This document shows positions 18,348 through 26,087 of a DNA stretch of 64,000 bases, one piece after another. The stretch's first letter is position 1; each line of letters opens with the position of its first letter. The notes under the pieces are model-generated. The model did no database searches. It was not told the DNA's origin and worked only from the letters and a program-made list of their open reading frames with translations. A program made the translations under genes and the position numbers. The stretch is from [Clostridium] symbiosum (GTDB taxonomy: Bacteria; Bacillota; Clostridia; Lachnospirales; Lachnospiraceae): positions 2,164,001-2,228,000 of the forward strand of contig CP143946.1 of the NCBI GenBank assembly GCA_036419695.1. The letters are read 5' to 3'.

Positions 18348-18442
18348 TTCATAGGAAAGTCTTATGAATCAAAAAACGTTCCGTGAGGATTCACATACCG
18401 CGCAGAGGTAAATAGTTGCTGAAGCAACCGCGCGGCGCGGGA
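18344..18442 (+). repeat. R4 interspersed repeat, copy 1
   Basis: AATTCATAGGAAAGTCTTATGAATC hairpin region followed by TCCGTGAGGATTCACAT, CGCGCAGAGGTAAAT and the GTTGCTGAAGCAAC hairpin. The same blocks occur reverse-complemented at 48490-48597. Together with the terminator it fills the 348-nt gap before the next gene. Confidence 0.75.
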
Positions 18443-18521
18443 GTTCTGCAAACCGGACACATTCCTGTTGAAATAATGATGATAGTCCGTTAAAATAAAG
18501 GAAAATTTGCGAGGTGCATTG

Positions 18522-18971
18522 ATGAATAAGAAAAAAACAATAACATTGATAATAGCGGTGATTGCGGCGGTTTCACTTGAATGGATTTTAATCGGCAATC
18601 CGATCGTGGCATATAACAATCACCGGTTGAAAAAAGCCGTTATTTCTGCCGCCCACCAGGAAACCGTAGAAATAAATGAGATTATCCCTTTTGATTGGGA
18701 TGCCGTGTATACATTTTCCCCGTATGCGGACAAGGCGGAGATAGAAAAGGCAATTGGGTTTCACAGTATAAGCGTGAAAGAAAACAATATCAACGAAGGC
18801 ATGGTTCATTTGCTTTTCGTGAAGGATAAAAAGGTGGTGGCCAGTGTACTGGGATATGGTGATCATTTAGGGTATCGCATCGATTTTCCTTCAAAAGTAT
18901 CGTTTGCTGAACATGCCCTGTTTCATGTATCAAATTTAGATGGTACCGTGACGCTGACATATGTGCCGTAA
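18522..18971 (+). CDS. Uncharacterised membrane-anchored or secreted protein
   Basis: 149 aa from ATG 18522, with GAGGTG upstream at good spacing. One N-terminal hydrophobic segment (residues ~5-25: TITLIIAVIAAVSLEWIL), then an extracytoplasmic domain of about 115 residues with alternating strands and no Cys. I do not recognise the family; the layout resembles small lipid-free secreted proteins of Firmicutes. Stands alone between YebC and a symporter. Confidence 0.75.
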   Translation: MNKKKTITLIIAVIAAVSLEWILIGNPIVAYNNHRLKKAVISAAHQETVEINEIIPFDWDAVYTFSPYADKAEIEKAIGFHSISVKENNINEGMVHLLFVKDKKVVASVLGYGDHLGYRIDFPSKVSFAEHALFHVSNLDGTVTLTYVP

Positions 18972-19360
18972 CGAGGAGCTACAACTGCAGATGAATGCAG
19001 CAGAAATGGTTTAAATAAGTGATGAAACGGCGGAAAATGAGCGATTTGTCATCGTACACGGTGTGAACTGCGGCACTTATTCCCGTTTACTGATTACCGG
19101 AATAAATAAAATTAATTAGAATCTTGACGGTAATATCTGAAAAATGTTATAATCTTACAAGGATGTTTTAATTGCCTGAAAATTAGGCTTGAATACGAAT
19201 CTTATCATATCTATTACAGTTATTGAATCTGTTACCCATGGAAGTCCTTTCCATGAGAATTCCGTAAGGGAAAGAGAATTAAAGAAACGCTCAAACTGGC
19301 CTTAGTTCTTCGGACAGGCGGGCGCTGTCTCTTTAAAAATAACATAAAGGAGGGTTGCTT
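18972..19360. other. 389-nt gap with promoter and long leader
   Basis: Contains the symporter promoter (19124-19153) and about 200 nt of leader. The leader has a hairpin CATGGAAGTCCTTTCCATG and a GGACAGGCGGGCGCTGTC segment just before the ribosome site. I see no match to a riboswitch class I know. Confidence 0.5.
19124..19153 (+). promoter_or_regulatory. SigA-type promoter of the symporter gene
   Basis: TTGACG (19124-19129), 18-nt spacer, TATAAT (19148-19153). Confidence 0.65.
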
Positions 19361-20788
19361 ATGCAGGATTTGAGCAACATTACGACACTGGATCTGGTGA
19401 TAGTGGCGCTGTATCTTTTGGGGATGCTTGGGATTGGAGTTTATTTTGTCAAGCGGATTCAGAATGCGGGTGATTACTATGTGGCAGGCCGGAGCCTTGG
19501 TCCTTTGGTTCTGGCGGGAACGGTTTGTGCAACAATTATCGGTGGAAGTGCCATGATGGGCAGGGCGGGGCTCGGATACGATTACGGTTCCATCGCCATT
19601 GTGACGGCGCTTCCCTACCTGATAGGCATGCTGGTGTTTTCAGGAATCAGCGGCAGAATTCAGGAGGTGGGAGTAAAACACAATATCTCATCCATCCCCG
19701 AACTGTTTGAAAAGCGGTTCAGTAAAACAGCCAAATGCCTGATTGCGCTTTTAATCGGCTATACGATGATGGGGACCGTGGCCTCCCAGATAACGGCGAC
19801 GGCAGTGATTTTCAGGATGGTCGGAGGAAAAGTGGGAATTACATATGAGATGGGGGCCTGCCTGGCGACCTTTATTTTTATATTTTACACGGCGGCTTCC
19901 GGGCTTTTTGGCGTCGTGTATACGGATGTGGTGCAGTTTTTCATGCTGATCATCTTTGTCTATATCCTGCTCCCGCTCTCGGGGATCCGCTATATCGGGG
20001 GATTCAGCACTTTCTGGAGCAATGTCCAGAAGGAGATGCTGATTCCTTCCGTGGACGGCAAGGTAATCGGCGATATCGTGACCTATCTTGTCTTTACAAT
20101 GGCCGGCGCCGAGATGTGGCAGAGAGCGTTTGCGGCTAAGGACAGGAAGACGGCAAAGGCCGGTATGTTCTGGGGAACCGCAATTTACGGATGTACCATC
20201 TTTATCATTCTTTCATTGGGTCTGATGGGAAGACAGATTCTGCCGAATATCAAAGAGATGTACGGTACGGCCGAGGCCGTTGTTCCTGCGCTGGTAATCC
20301 ATATTCTGCCAGTGGGTATTACGGGGCTATGCCTGGCGGGTCTTCTTTCGGTTATGATGAGTTCGGCCGACAGCTATTTATTGATTTCCACACAGACATT
20401 TGTTCAGGATCTGGGGAAAACGCTGAATCCAAAGATGTCGGATAAAAGGGAAGTCTTTATTTCACGTATCTTATCGGCAGTTCTGGCGATAGGGGCGCTG
20501 ATTATTGCCCTCTATATCAAAAACGCCTACAATGCCCTGATGTTTGCATGGACCTTCTATGCGGCATCGGTAGGACTGCCGGCCCTGGCCGCCCTCTATT
20601 GGAGGAAGGCTACGAACGCCGGAATTATCTCCAGTATTGTATCCGGTTTTGTGGTAAGTATCGGCTGGGATTTGATGGGAAAGCCGTGGGGACTCGGTTC
20701 TGCGGTTCCCGGTTCACTGGTGTGCGGCCTTGTCCTGGTCACGGTGAGCCTGGCCACCTACAGGACACAGCCGTCAGAAATGATATAG
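19361..20788 (+). CDS. Sodium:solute symporter (SSS family)
   Basis: 475 aa from ATG 19361 after AAGGAGGG. Thirteen or so hydrophobic segments; the family marks are IGVYFVKRIQNAGDYYVAGR near the N-terminus, GTVCATIIGGSAMMGRAGLG, and the Na+-site helix GLLSVMMSSADSYLLISTQ (residues ~325-345). SSS carriers import sugars, amino acids, pantothenate, nucleosides or other solutes with Na+. Substrate not determinable. It has its own promoter and a leader of ~200 nt. Confidence 0.93.
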   Translation: MQDLSNITTLDLVIVALYLLGMLGIGVYFVKRIQNAGDYYVAGRSLGPLVLAGTVCATIIGGSAMMGRAGLGYDYGSIAIVTALPYLIGMLVFSGISGRIQEVGVKHNISSIPELFEKRFSKTAKCLIALLIGYTMMGTVASQITATAVIFRMVGGKVGITYEMGACLATFIFIFYTAASGLFGVVYTDVVQFFMLIIFVYILLPLSGIRYIGGFSTFWSNVQKEMLIPSVDGKVIGDIVTYLVFTMAGAEMWQRAFAAKDRKTAKAGMFWGTAIYGCTIFIILSLGLMGRQILPNIKEMYGTAEAVVPALVIHILPVGITGLCLAGLLSVMMSSADSYLLISTQTFVQDLGKTLNPKMSDKREVFISRILSAVLAIGALIIALYIKNAYNALMFAWTFYAASVGLPALAALYWRKATNAGIISSIVSGFVVSIGWDLMGKPWGLGSAVPGSLVCGLVLVTVSLATYRTQPSEMI

Positions 20789-20796
20789 CATATTAA

Positions 20797-20837
20797 CAAC
20801 GAAAAGCACGCTTAGCGAACGTTTCATTGCCACTCAA
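20797..20837 (-). repeat. 41-bp hairpin REP, copy 3
   Basis: CAACGAAAAGCACGCTTAGC then GAACGTTTCATTGCCACTCAA, directly before the terminator of the symporter gene. Confidence 0.75.
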
Positions 20838-20838
20838 T

Positions 20839-20885
20839 AAAACCACATCACGGGCATGGAAGATGCGGGTGATGTGGTTTTTTAT
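20839..20885. terminator. Bidirectional terminator between convergent genes
   Basis: AAAACCACATCAC pairs with GTGATGTGGTTTT around a 17-nt loop, with T-rich tails on both strands; sits between the symporter and the minus-strand gene. Confidence 0.85.
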
Positions 20886-20896
20886 ACCCGCTGAAA

Positions 20897-21445
20897 TTAA
20901 ATATTGTACGGTTTGCAGATAATTTCGTTGATTTTGGTGTCGAGAACATTGTTTGCGTGCGCAGGTCTCATGATCACGGCGGTATCGGCGCCGCGCGTTG
21001 AACCGCCGATGGCGATAATATCTTCACCATAAGGGATCAGTCCCGCATCGAGTGCCATAATGGCCGCCTCCACGCATACCTTTGTTCCCTGGCCAAACAT
21101 TCTCAGGGTATCGGCGATGATTTCCACGGGATGGATTCCTCCGTATTTCCTGCTGATGCCCCTCTCGGCGCCGCTCAGTACATGGGTAGTCGATAGAACC
21201 CGGATTCCCTCTGCATTGAGTTCACTGACGGTCTCCTCAGTCATTACATTTTTACCTGGTTCGCTGAAACCATAGGCGTAAGCGACACAGACTACATTCA
21301 AATCTTTTTCGCCTTTCAAAAGTTTGGCCGTGTCGCCGTGGCTGCTTGCCACTACAATATGCCCGATATTTCTGGCTCTGGCTGTTTCGACGGCAGCTTT
21401 TACACATGCTCCGGTATTTTCGGTTCCTTTGTTTGCAAAATACAT
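20897..21445 (-). CDS. Pyruvate-kinase alpha/beta (C-terminal) domain-like protein
   Basis: 182 aa from the ATG at 21445, which has AAGGAG 6 nt upstream; an ATG two codons earlier is too close to it. The sequence, e.g. KGTENTGACVKAAVETARAR, HIVVASSHGDTAKLL and ALDAGLIPYGEDIIAIGGS, matches stand-alone proteins that share the fold of the C-terminal allosteric domain of pyruvate kinase but have no catalytic barrel. Function unknown; a role in ligand sensing is only a guess. Confidence 0.8.
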   Translation of the reverse strand: MYFANKGTENTGACVKAAVETARARNIGHIVVASSHGDTAKLLKGEKDLNVVCVAYAYGFSEPGKNVMTEETVSELNAEGIRVLSTTHVLSGAERGISRKYGGIHPVEIIADTLRMFGQGTKVCVEAAIMALDAGLIPYGEDIIAIGGSTRGADTAVIMRPAHANNVLDTKINEIICKPYNI

Positions 21446-21614
21446 AGGCATCTCCTTTCAGATAGCCGCAGTCCGACGCGGAAGCCAGACTGCAGCATGA
21501 TATTTTATTCTGGATAAACAGTGACTCTTTCATTATTATAGGTGGTTTTAAAAAGTAATGCAAATGTGAAAAAAGAAATTTTAAGAACAAATCAAATATG
21601 CTATGAGGTTATGA

Positions 21615-21893
21615 GTCTTCAGTCCCGGGATGAAGGTTGTCGCGAGTGGGGAATCCGGGCAGAAAAAGTTCCTTCGGGAAACGCTTGCGCTCTTTGGAGT
21701 ACATAACGGAACTAACCTCGTGAAAAACCTCGGTAAGTACCGATGAACTCCCAGGTTCCCTGCGGAATCTTTTTCTCCCGGATTCCCCCTCACCACACCC
21801 TACAAACCGGGACTGAAGACTCATATACCCCCTCCCACTCCCCCGTCCGCCATCTTACAGAGGCGTCCTCGCATCTCAACTAAATCCGCATTT
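21615..21893. repeat. Large palindromic element, copy C, core inverted relative to flank
   Basis: Core 21615-21820 has ends GTCTTCAGTCCCGGG and CCGGGACTGAAGAC. Its left arm (GGTTGTCGCGAGTGGGGAAT, then CGCTTGCGCTCTTTGGAGTA) matches the complement of copy B's right arm, while the right flank (GGCGTCCTCGCATCTCAACT) matches copy B's right flank directly. So the core, but not the flank, is reversed. Confidence 0.8.
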
Positions 21894-21928
21894 AAAAGAC
21901 TAGAATGGGTGGTTGAATCAGACCGCTC

Positions 21929-22052
21929 TTTTTTATCATAGGAAACACCCATGATAGAAACGACCTCCGGGCAGGATGCATACCCGAGCGAAGTTCCAAT
22001 ATGCCTCTATGCGGTTTCGCCCGTCACGAGAGTCTGCACGCCGAAATTTTTC
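21929..22052 (+). repeat. R5 interspersed repeat, copy 1
   Basis: Begins with the ATCATAGG...CCATGAT hairpin, then CCTCCGGGCAGGATGC, GCGAAGTTCCAATATGCC, CTATGCGG and CACGAGAGTCTGC; collinear with 44401-44537. Confidence 0.75.
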
Positions 22053-22071
22053 TTACCTAAAAATAAAGTTT

Positions 22072-22097
22072 GACAAAAACTGGAAACAGGTATACTA
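22072..22097 (+). promoter_or_regulatory. Candidate promoter of the acyl-CoA dehydrogenase fusion gene
   Basis: TTGACA at 22072 followed after 15-17 nt by TATACTAT. The Fur-like palindrome lies immediately downstream, over the likely transcription start. Confidence 0.6.
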
Positions 22098-22106
22098 TTA
22101 GAATAT

Positions 22107-22131
22107 GATAATGATAATAATTACTATTATC
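22107..22131. promoter_or_regulatory. Fur-like operator palindrome
   Basis: GATAATGATAAT-A-ATTACTATTATC: 25 bp, two mismatched positions between the 12-bp halves. It contains the GATAAT hexamer in the arrangement of a Fur box (GATAATGATAATCATTATC). Placement just after the promoter suits metal- or peroxide-responsive repression. Confidence 0.55.
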
Positions 22132-22182
22132 TAATACGCGGTCAGATTTTACAATGAGAAGAGATGAAGGAGGAACTGAGAT

Positions 22183-23859
22183 ATGTCATTTAAAACAAGT
22201 GAGCAGCACGAAGAATTGAGAATGAGAGTCAGGGCGTTTGCAGAGGCCGAAGTAAAGCCATATACCTTTTTACTGGATCAGAATAATGAATTTCCAACGG
22301 AGGCGATCCGCAAGTTTGGGGAGATGGGACTGATGGGAATCCCTTATCCGAAGGAGTACGGTGGTGCAGGTCTGGACGCACTCAGCTATGCCATTGCGGT
22401 GGAGGAATTATCCAGAGTGGACGGAGGAACCGGCGTGATTCTTTCGGCTCATGTTTCCCTGGGAAGCTACCCGATTTATGCATACGGCACCGAGGCCCAG
22501 AAGCAGAAATATCTTGTTCCCCTGGCAAAGGGGGAGAAGCTGGGAGCATTCGGACTGACGGAGCCGAACGCGGGAAGTGATGCAGGCGGAACCGAGACAA
22601 CGGCGGTTCTGGAAGGTGATTATTACATCTTAAACGGCAGTAAAATCTTTATTACAAATGCGGACAAAGCCGACACCTATGTTGTTTTTGCCGTTACCAC
22701 ACCGGGCATTGGAACAAGGGGAATCAGCGCTTTTATCGTAGAAAAAGGCTGGGAAGGTTTTTCGTTTGGAACTCACTATGACAAGATGGGAATCCGTTCA
22801 TCCGCTACGGCAGAGCTGGTTTTCAAAAATGTGAAGGTGCCCAGGGAAAATCTCCTTGGCAAAGAAGGAGAGGGCTTTAAGATTGCCATGAGCACTCTGG
22901 ACGGAGGACGAATCGGAATCGCCGCCCAGGCTCTTGGAATTGCCCAGGGAGCTTATGAAAATGCCCTTGAATATGCAAAAGAGAGAATCCAGTTTGGTGA
23001 ACCGATTGGCAAACAGCAGGGAGTATCCTTTAAAATCGCCGATATGGCTACAAAGCTGCGTGCCTCCCGTCTTCTGGTTTACAGTGCGGCGGAGCTGAAA
23101 GAAAAACATGAACCGTTCGGTATGGAAGCGGCTATGGCAAAGCAGTACGCATCCGACTCCTGTGTGGAGATAGTTAACGAGGCGCTCCAGGTATTTGGCG
23201 GAAGCGGTTACATGAAGGGCATGGCAGTAGAGCGCGCTTACCGCGATGCGAAAATCTGCACCATTTATGAGGGAACAAATGAGATTCAGAGAGTTGTCAT
23301 CGCCGCCTCCATCCTTGGAAGGATGAAGAAAAAAGAGGCTGCACCGGGAAAGAATGAGGCGGCAAAACCGGCATCCAGAAAAGGAATGGTGCTGCGTTTC
23401 GGCTCCATGAAAGACAGAGTGGAATCTCTGGTTTCCGATTTGAAGAAGGAAGGCATCGACTTTTCACTCCGCGTGGATCCGGCGACTCCAATTGCCGCTG
23501 CAGAGCGCGTCGTAAGCGCAGGACAGGGAATAGGTTCCATTGAGAACATGGAGTTAATAAAAGCCCTGGCCGAGAAAACGGGCGCAGCAATCGGCTCCTC
23601 AAGGCCCGTGGCAGAGATGCATAAATTTGTCGGCATGGACCGTTTCGTCGGAATGTCCGGACAGAAATTTAAGGGCAAACTCTACATCGCCTGCGGCATA
23701 TCCGGAGCGGAACAGCATCTGAAGGGAATTACGGATGCCGGAATTATCGTGGCAATCAACAATGACCCGGATGCACCGATCTTCCAGAGCGCCGATTACG
23801 GTATTGTGGGGAATCTGGAGGAAGTGATTCCGATGATTCTTAAAGAGTTGGGAAAATAA
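22183..23859 (+). CDS. Acyl-CoA dehydrogenase fused to an ETF-alpha-like FAD domain
   Basis: 558 aa. Residues ~1-382 are a complete acyl-CoA dehydrogenase: FGLTEPNAGSDAGGTET (FAD/substrate binding), the catalytic Glu in the YEGTNEIQR segment near residue 366, and FGGSGYMKG. After a Lys/Ala-rich linker (~385-410) the C-terminal ~130 residues match the FAD-binding domain of electron-transfer flavoprotein alpha: VVSAGQGIGSIENMELIKAL, AIGSSRPVAEMHKFVG, YIACGISGAEQHLKG and NNDPDAPIFQSADYGIVG. Normal acyl-CoA dehydrogenases end near 380-400 residues. AAGGAGG precedes the ATG. No separate etfAB is beside it. Confidence 0.92.
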   Translation: MSFKTSEQHEELRMRVRAFAEAEVKPYTFLLDQNNEFPTEAIRKFGEMGLMGIPYPKEYGGAGLDALSYAIAVEELSRVDGGTGVILSAHVSLGSYPIYAYGTEAQKQKYLVPLAKGEKLGAFGLTEPNAGSDAGGTETTAVLEGDYYILNGSKIFITNADKADTYVVFAVTTPGIGTRGISAFIVEKGWEGFSFGTHYDKMGIRSSATAELVFKNVKVPRENLLGKEGEGFKIAMSTLDGGRIGIAAQALGIAQGAYENALEYAKERIQFGEPIGKQQGVSFKIADMATKLRASRLLVYSAAELKEKHEPFGMEAAMAKQYASDSCVEIVNEALQVFGGSGYMKGMAVERAYRDAKICTIYEGTNEIQRVVIAASILGRMKKKEAAPGKNEAAKPASRKGMVLRFGSMKDRVESLVSDLKKEGIDFSLRVDPATPIAAAERVVSAGQGIGSIENMELIKALAEKTGAAIGSSRPVAEMHKFVGMDRFVGMSGQKFKGKLYIACGISGAEQHLKGITDAGIIVAINNDPDAPIFQSADYGIVGNLEEVIPMILKELGK

Positions 23860-23871
23860 TTGGGATGTAAG

Positions 23872-24048
23872 GACGCCTCTGAAAGACGGCGGACGGCGCT
23901 TCTCAGGTATCCAAAGAAACGTAGTGGACGCGTCAATACCTCCTCCACTTGAAAGAATAGAACAAATCAGCCTCCGCAGGCCGCGGTTCAGGATGGTACC
24001 TTCGCGCCTTCAGTCCCGGGCCACAACCTGACTGTGGGGGAGGAGGGG
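23872..24048 (+). repeat. Large palindromic element, copy D (5' part only)
   Basis: GGACGCCTCTGAAAGACGGC, ACGTAGTGGACGCGTCAATA, CTCCTCCACTTGAAAGAATA, then CTTCAGTCCCGGGCCACAAC. It matches copy B's left flank and the first 40 nt of its core, then breaks off at GGGGGAGGAGGGG. Confidence 0.75.
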
Positions 24049-24049
24049 T

Positions 24050-24298
24050 ATGTTACTGTTCTTGTGTGTATTTCTGTCCCCTCCGATAGCGGCAGTTCTG
24101 GCGGCAATCTCCGTATGGCGCTATACACTGCGTTCCGGTATCACGGACGGCACATTTACCGTCAAATCAGAAAATTATGAAACAGGTTCCGGCTCATTCG
24201 GCCGGCTTCATCTGTCGGATGATTATGGGGATAGACTGCGCAGCCATCTTCGGGCGGGAGAGGGTTATACCTGCCTTTTGAGGAAGGATTCAGTGTAA
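24050..24298 (+). CDS. Possible small membrane protein
   Basis: 82 aa. A strong GGGGGAGGAGGGG lies 3-8 nt upstream of the ATG, but those bases belong to the end of palindromic copy D, so the match could be accidental. Residues 1-24 are hydrophobic (LLFLCVFLSPPIAAVLAAIS), the rest is polar. No family recognised. It could be a gene fragment left where the repeat inserted. Confidence 0.4.
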   Translation: MLLFLCVFLSPPIAAVLAAISVWRYTLRSGITDGTFTVKSENYETGSGSFGRLHLSDDYGDRLRSHLRAGEGYTCLLRKDSV

Positions 24299-24341
24299 AA
24301 TTCAGCGATTCAGGCTAGAGGAGCAGAAACGGCATAAACAG

Positions 24342-24395
24342 GCAGACAGAAATCCGCTTCTGACTATTATAGTTCAGAAGCGGATTTCTGTCTGC
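24342..24395. terminator. Perfect 22-bp hairpin, bidirectional terminator
   Basis: GCAGACAGAAATCCGCTTCT plus GA pairs exactly with 24374-24395 around a 10-nt loop. It lies at the 3' end of pncB on the minus strand. Confidence 0.75.
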
Positions 24396-24399
24396 TATA

Positions 24400-24440
24400 T
24401 TGAGTTGCAATGAAAAGTTCACGAAGCATGCTTTTCGTTG
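24400..24440 (+). repeat. 41-bp hairpin REP, copy 4
   Basis: TTGAGTTGCAATGAAAAGTT then CACGAAGCATGCTTTTCGTTG, between the terminator and the pncB stop. Confidence 0.8.
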
Positions 24441-24452
24441 TAATGAAATATT

Positions 24453-25913
24453 CTAATTGTTATAGTGATAACTGTCCAGGAGCTGGTTCTTCATATGCCA
24501 CAGTTCGTTGGATAAATCCACATGAATTTCATGAGGGTTTACAAGACGCCGGGACTCGTCCCAGAGCGTTTCCTGTTCCTGTTTGCAGTAGGTGCGGATA
24601 TCCATAACCTTCGGAGACTGGTAAATGCACTCGCCGTTCTTAAATACAGGGACGAGCAGTTCACGGAGCGTATAGGAACCGGGGGCCAGATGGGTCTTTT
24701 TCCAGGTTTCCACCGGATCGAAGAGCAGCAGCGAATTATTTTTGTCGTAGGATTCATCAACCAGGCAGATCAGGTCGGCAATGATTTTTCCGCTTTCCTT
24801 ATCATAAACTCTGCGGATTGTCTTATTTCCGGGGTTTGTAACCTTCTCCGTATTTTCAGACAGTTTGATCTTCGGGATGAATTTTCCGGTTTTCTTATCC
24901 TTGATGGCGGCCAGCTTATATACGCCGCCGAACGAAGGACAGTCCTTGGAGGTGATCAGATTGGTTCCGACACCCCAGGAGTTAATGGTTGCTCCCTGAA
25001 TCTTTAAGCTGTCGATCAGGTATTCGTCCAGATCGTTTGAGGCGGAGATGGTGGCATCCGGGAAACCGGCCTCATCCAGCATCTTTTTCGCCTTTTTTGA
25101 CAGGTAGGCAAGATCGCCGCTGTCTAAGCGGATTCCGTAGAAGGTCAGCGGAATTCCAGCTTCGCGCATTTCCTTAAATACCTTTATCGCGTTGGGGACA
25201 CCGGAGTTCAATGTATCATAAGTATCAACAAGGAGAATACAGGCGGACGGATAAAGTTTCGCATAGGTGCGGAATGCGGTCAGCTCATCCGGGAAGCTCA
25301 TAATCCAGCTATGTGCATGAGTGCCCTTGATCGGCACGTCGAAAAGCTGGCCGGCCAGTACGTTGGAGGTGCCGATGCATCCTGCAATCATCGCTGCCCT
25401 TGCTCCGTATGTTCCGGCATCCGGACCCTGGGCGCGGCGAAGGCCGAATTCCATAATTCCGTCCCCGCGGGCGGCGTAGACGATGCGCGATGTTTTGGTG
25501 GCAATCAGGCTTTGATGATTGATGATATTTAAAATCGCAGTCTCCACCAGCTGGGCCTCCATGATGGGGGCGATCACCTTTACGATGGGTTCACGCGGAA
25601 ATATGACCGTACCTTCCGGGATTGCATAGATATCGCCGGAGAATTTGAAGTGGAGCAGGTAGTCGAGGAAATCTTCGTCAAAAAGTCCCACGCTCCTCAA
25701 ATAGTCCACATCTTCCGGCTCAAAATGAAGATTTTTTACGTATTCAATTACCTGTTCCAGTCCGGCACAGATGGAAAATGCGTTGCCGTCCGGATTGCTT
25801 CTGTAAAAAGCGTCAAAGATGACGGTTTCATTGGCATCCTTTTCCTTGAAATATCCCTGCATCATCGTTAACTCGTACAGGTCTGTCAGTAATGTCAGGT
25901 TCCTTTGGTACAT
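24453..25913 (-). CDS. pncB: Nicotinate phosphoribosyltransferase
   Basis: 486 aa enzyme converting nicotinate and PRPP to nicotinate mononucleotide, the entry of NAD salvage. The N-terminal LTDLYELTMMQGYF is the family signature; FGLRRAQGPDAGTYGARAA, GTHAHSWIMSF, GIRLDSGDLAYLSKKAK and SNDLDEYLI line the active site, including the phosphoribosyl-binding region. AAGGAGAAGACT precedes the ATG. The minus-strand leader carries a stem-loop and a promoter. Confidence 0.96.
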   Translation of the reverse strand: MYQRNLTLLTDLYELTMMQGYFKEKDANETVIFDAFYRSNPDGNAFSICAGLEQVIEYVKNLHFEPEDVDYLRSVGLFDEDFLDYLLHFKFSGDIYAIPEGTVIFPREPIVKVIAPIMEAQLVETAILNIINHQSLIATKTSRIVYAARGDGIMEFGLRRAQGPDAGTYGARAAMIAGCIGTSNVLAGQLFDVPIKGTHAHSWIMSFPDELTAFRTYAKLYPSACILLVDTYDTLNSGVPNAIKVFKEMREAGIPLTFYGIRLDSGDLAYLSKKAKKMLDEAGFPDATISASNDLDEYLIDSLKIQGATINSWGVGTNLITSKDCPSFGGVYKLAAIKDKKTGKFIPKIKLSENTEKVTNPGNKTIRRVYDKESGKIIADLICLVDESYDKNNSLLLFDPVETWKKTHLAPGSYTLRELLVPVFKNGECIYQSPKVMDIRTYCKQEQETLWDESRRLVNPHEIHVDLSNELWHMKNQLLDSYHYNN

Positions 25914-25957
25914 AGTCTTCTCCTTAGTTTATCTTGTTTAATGGTAGTGAGGTGGTG

Positions 25958-26002
25958 TACGTGACTCGCACTAAGCTCGTGAAAAACCTCACTAAGTGCT
26001 CA
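25958..26002 (-). promoter_or_regulatory. Stem-loop in the pncB leader
   Basis: On the minus strand GCACTTAGTGAGG, then TTTTTCACGAG, then CTTAGTGC forms an imperfect hairpin. The centre (GAGGTTTTTCACGAG) equals the loop region of palindromic copy C. Confidence 0.45.
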
Positions 26003-26003
26003 T

Positions 26004-26031
26004 AGTATACCACAAATTTGGGAAAAAACAA
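26004..26031 (-). promoter_or_regulatory. Candidate promoter of pncB
   Basis: On the minus strand TTGTTT (26031-26026), 16-nt spacer, TATACT (26009-26004), about 90 nt before the start. Confidence 0.55.
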
Positions 26032-26087
26032 AAGAATGATAAAAAAATGTCATATAAATCAATTTAGGGTTATTATTCACACGGAAG

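Larger units (their letters stand above)
21446..22182. other. 737-nt gap: palindromic copy C, R5 repeat, promoter and operator
   Basis: No gene. In order: leader of the minus-strand gene, palindromic element copy C (21615-21893), an R5 repeat (21929-22052), then the acyl-CoA dehydrogenase promoter and a Fur-like palindrome. Confidence 0.7.

Noticed and set aside
21581..21824. Two 71-codon minus-strand frames similar to the product of the frame at 16964
   Set aside because: The protein-level likeness reflects the shared repeat, not a gene; flanks show no ribosome site or codon bias.
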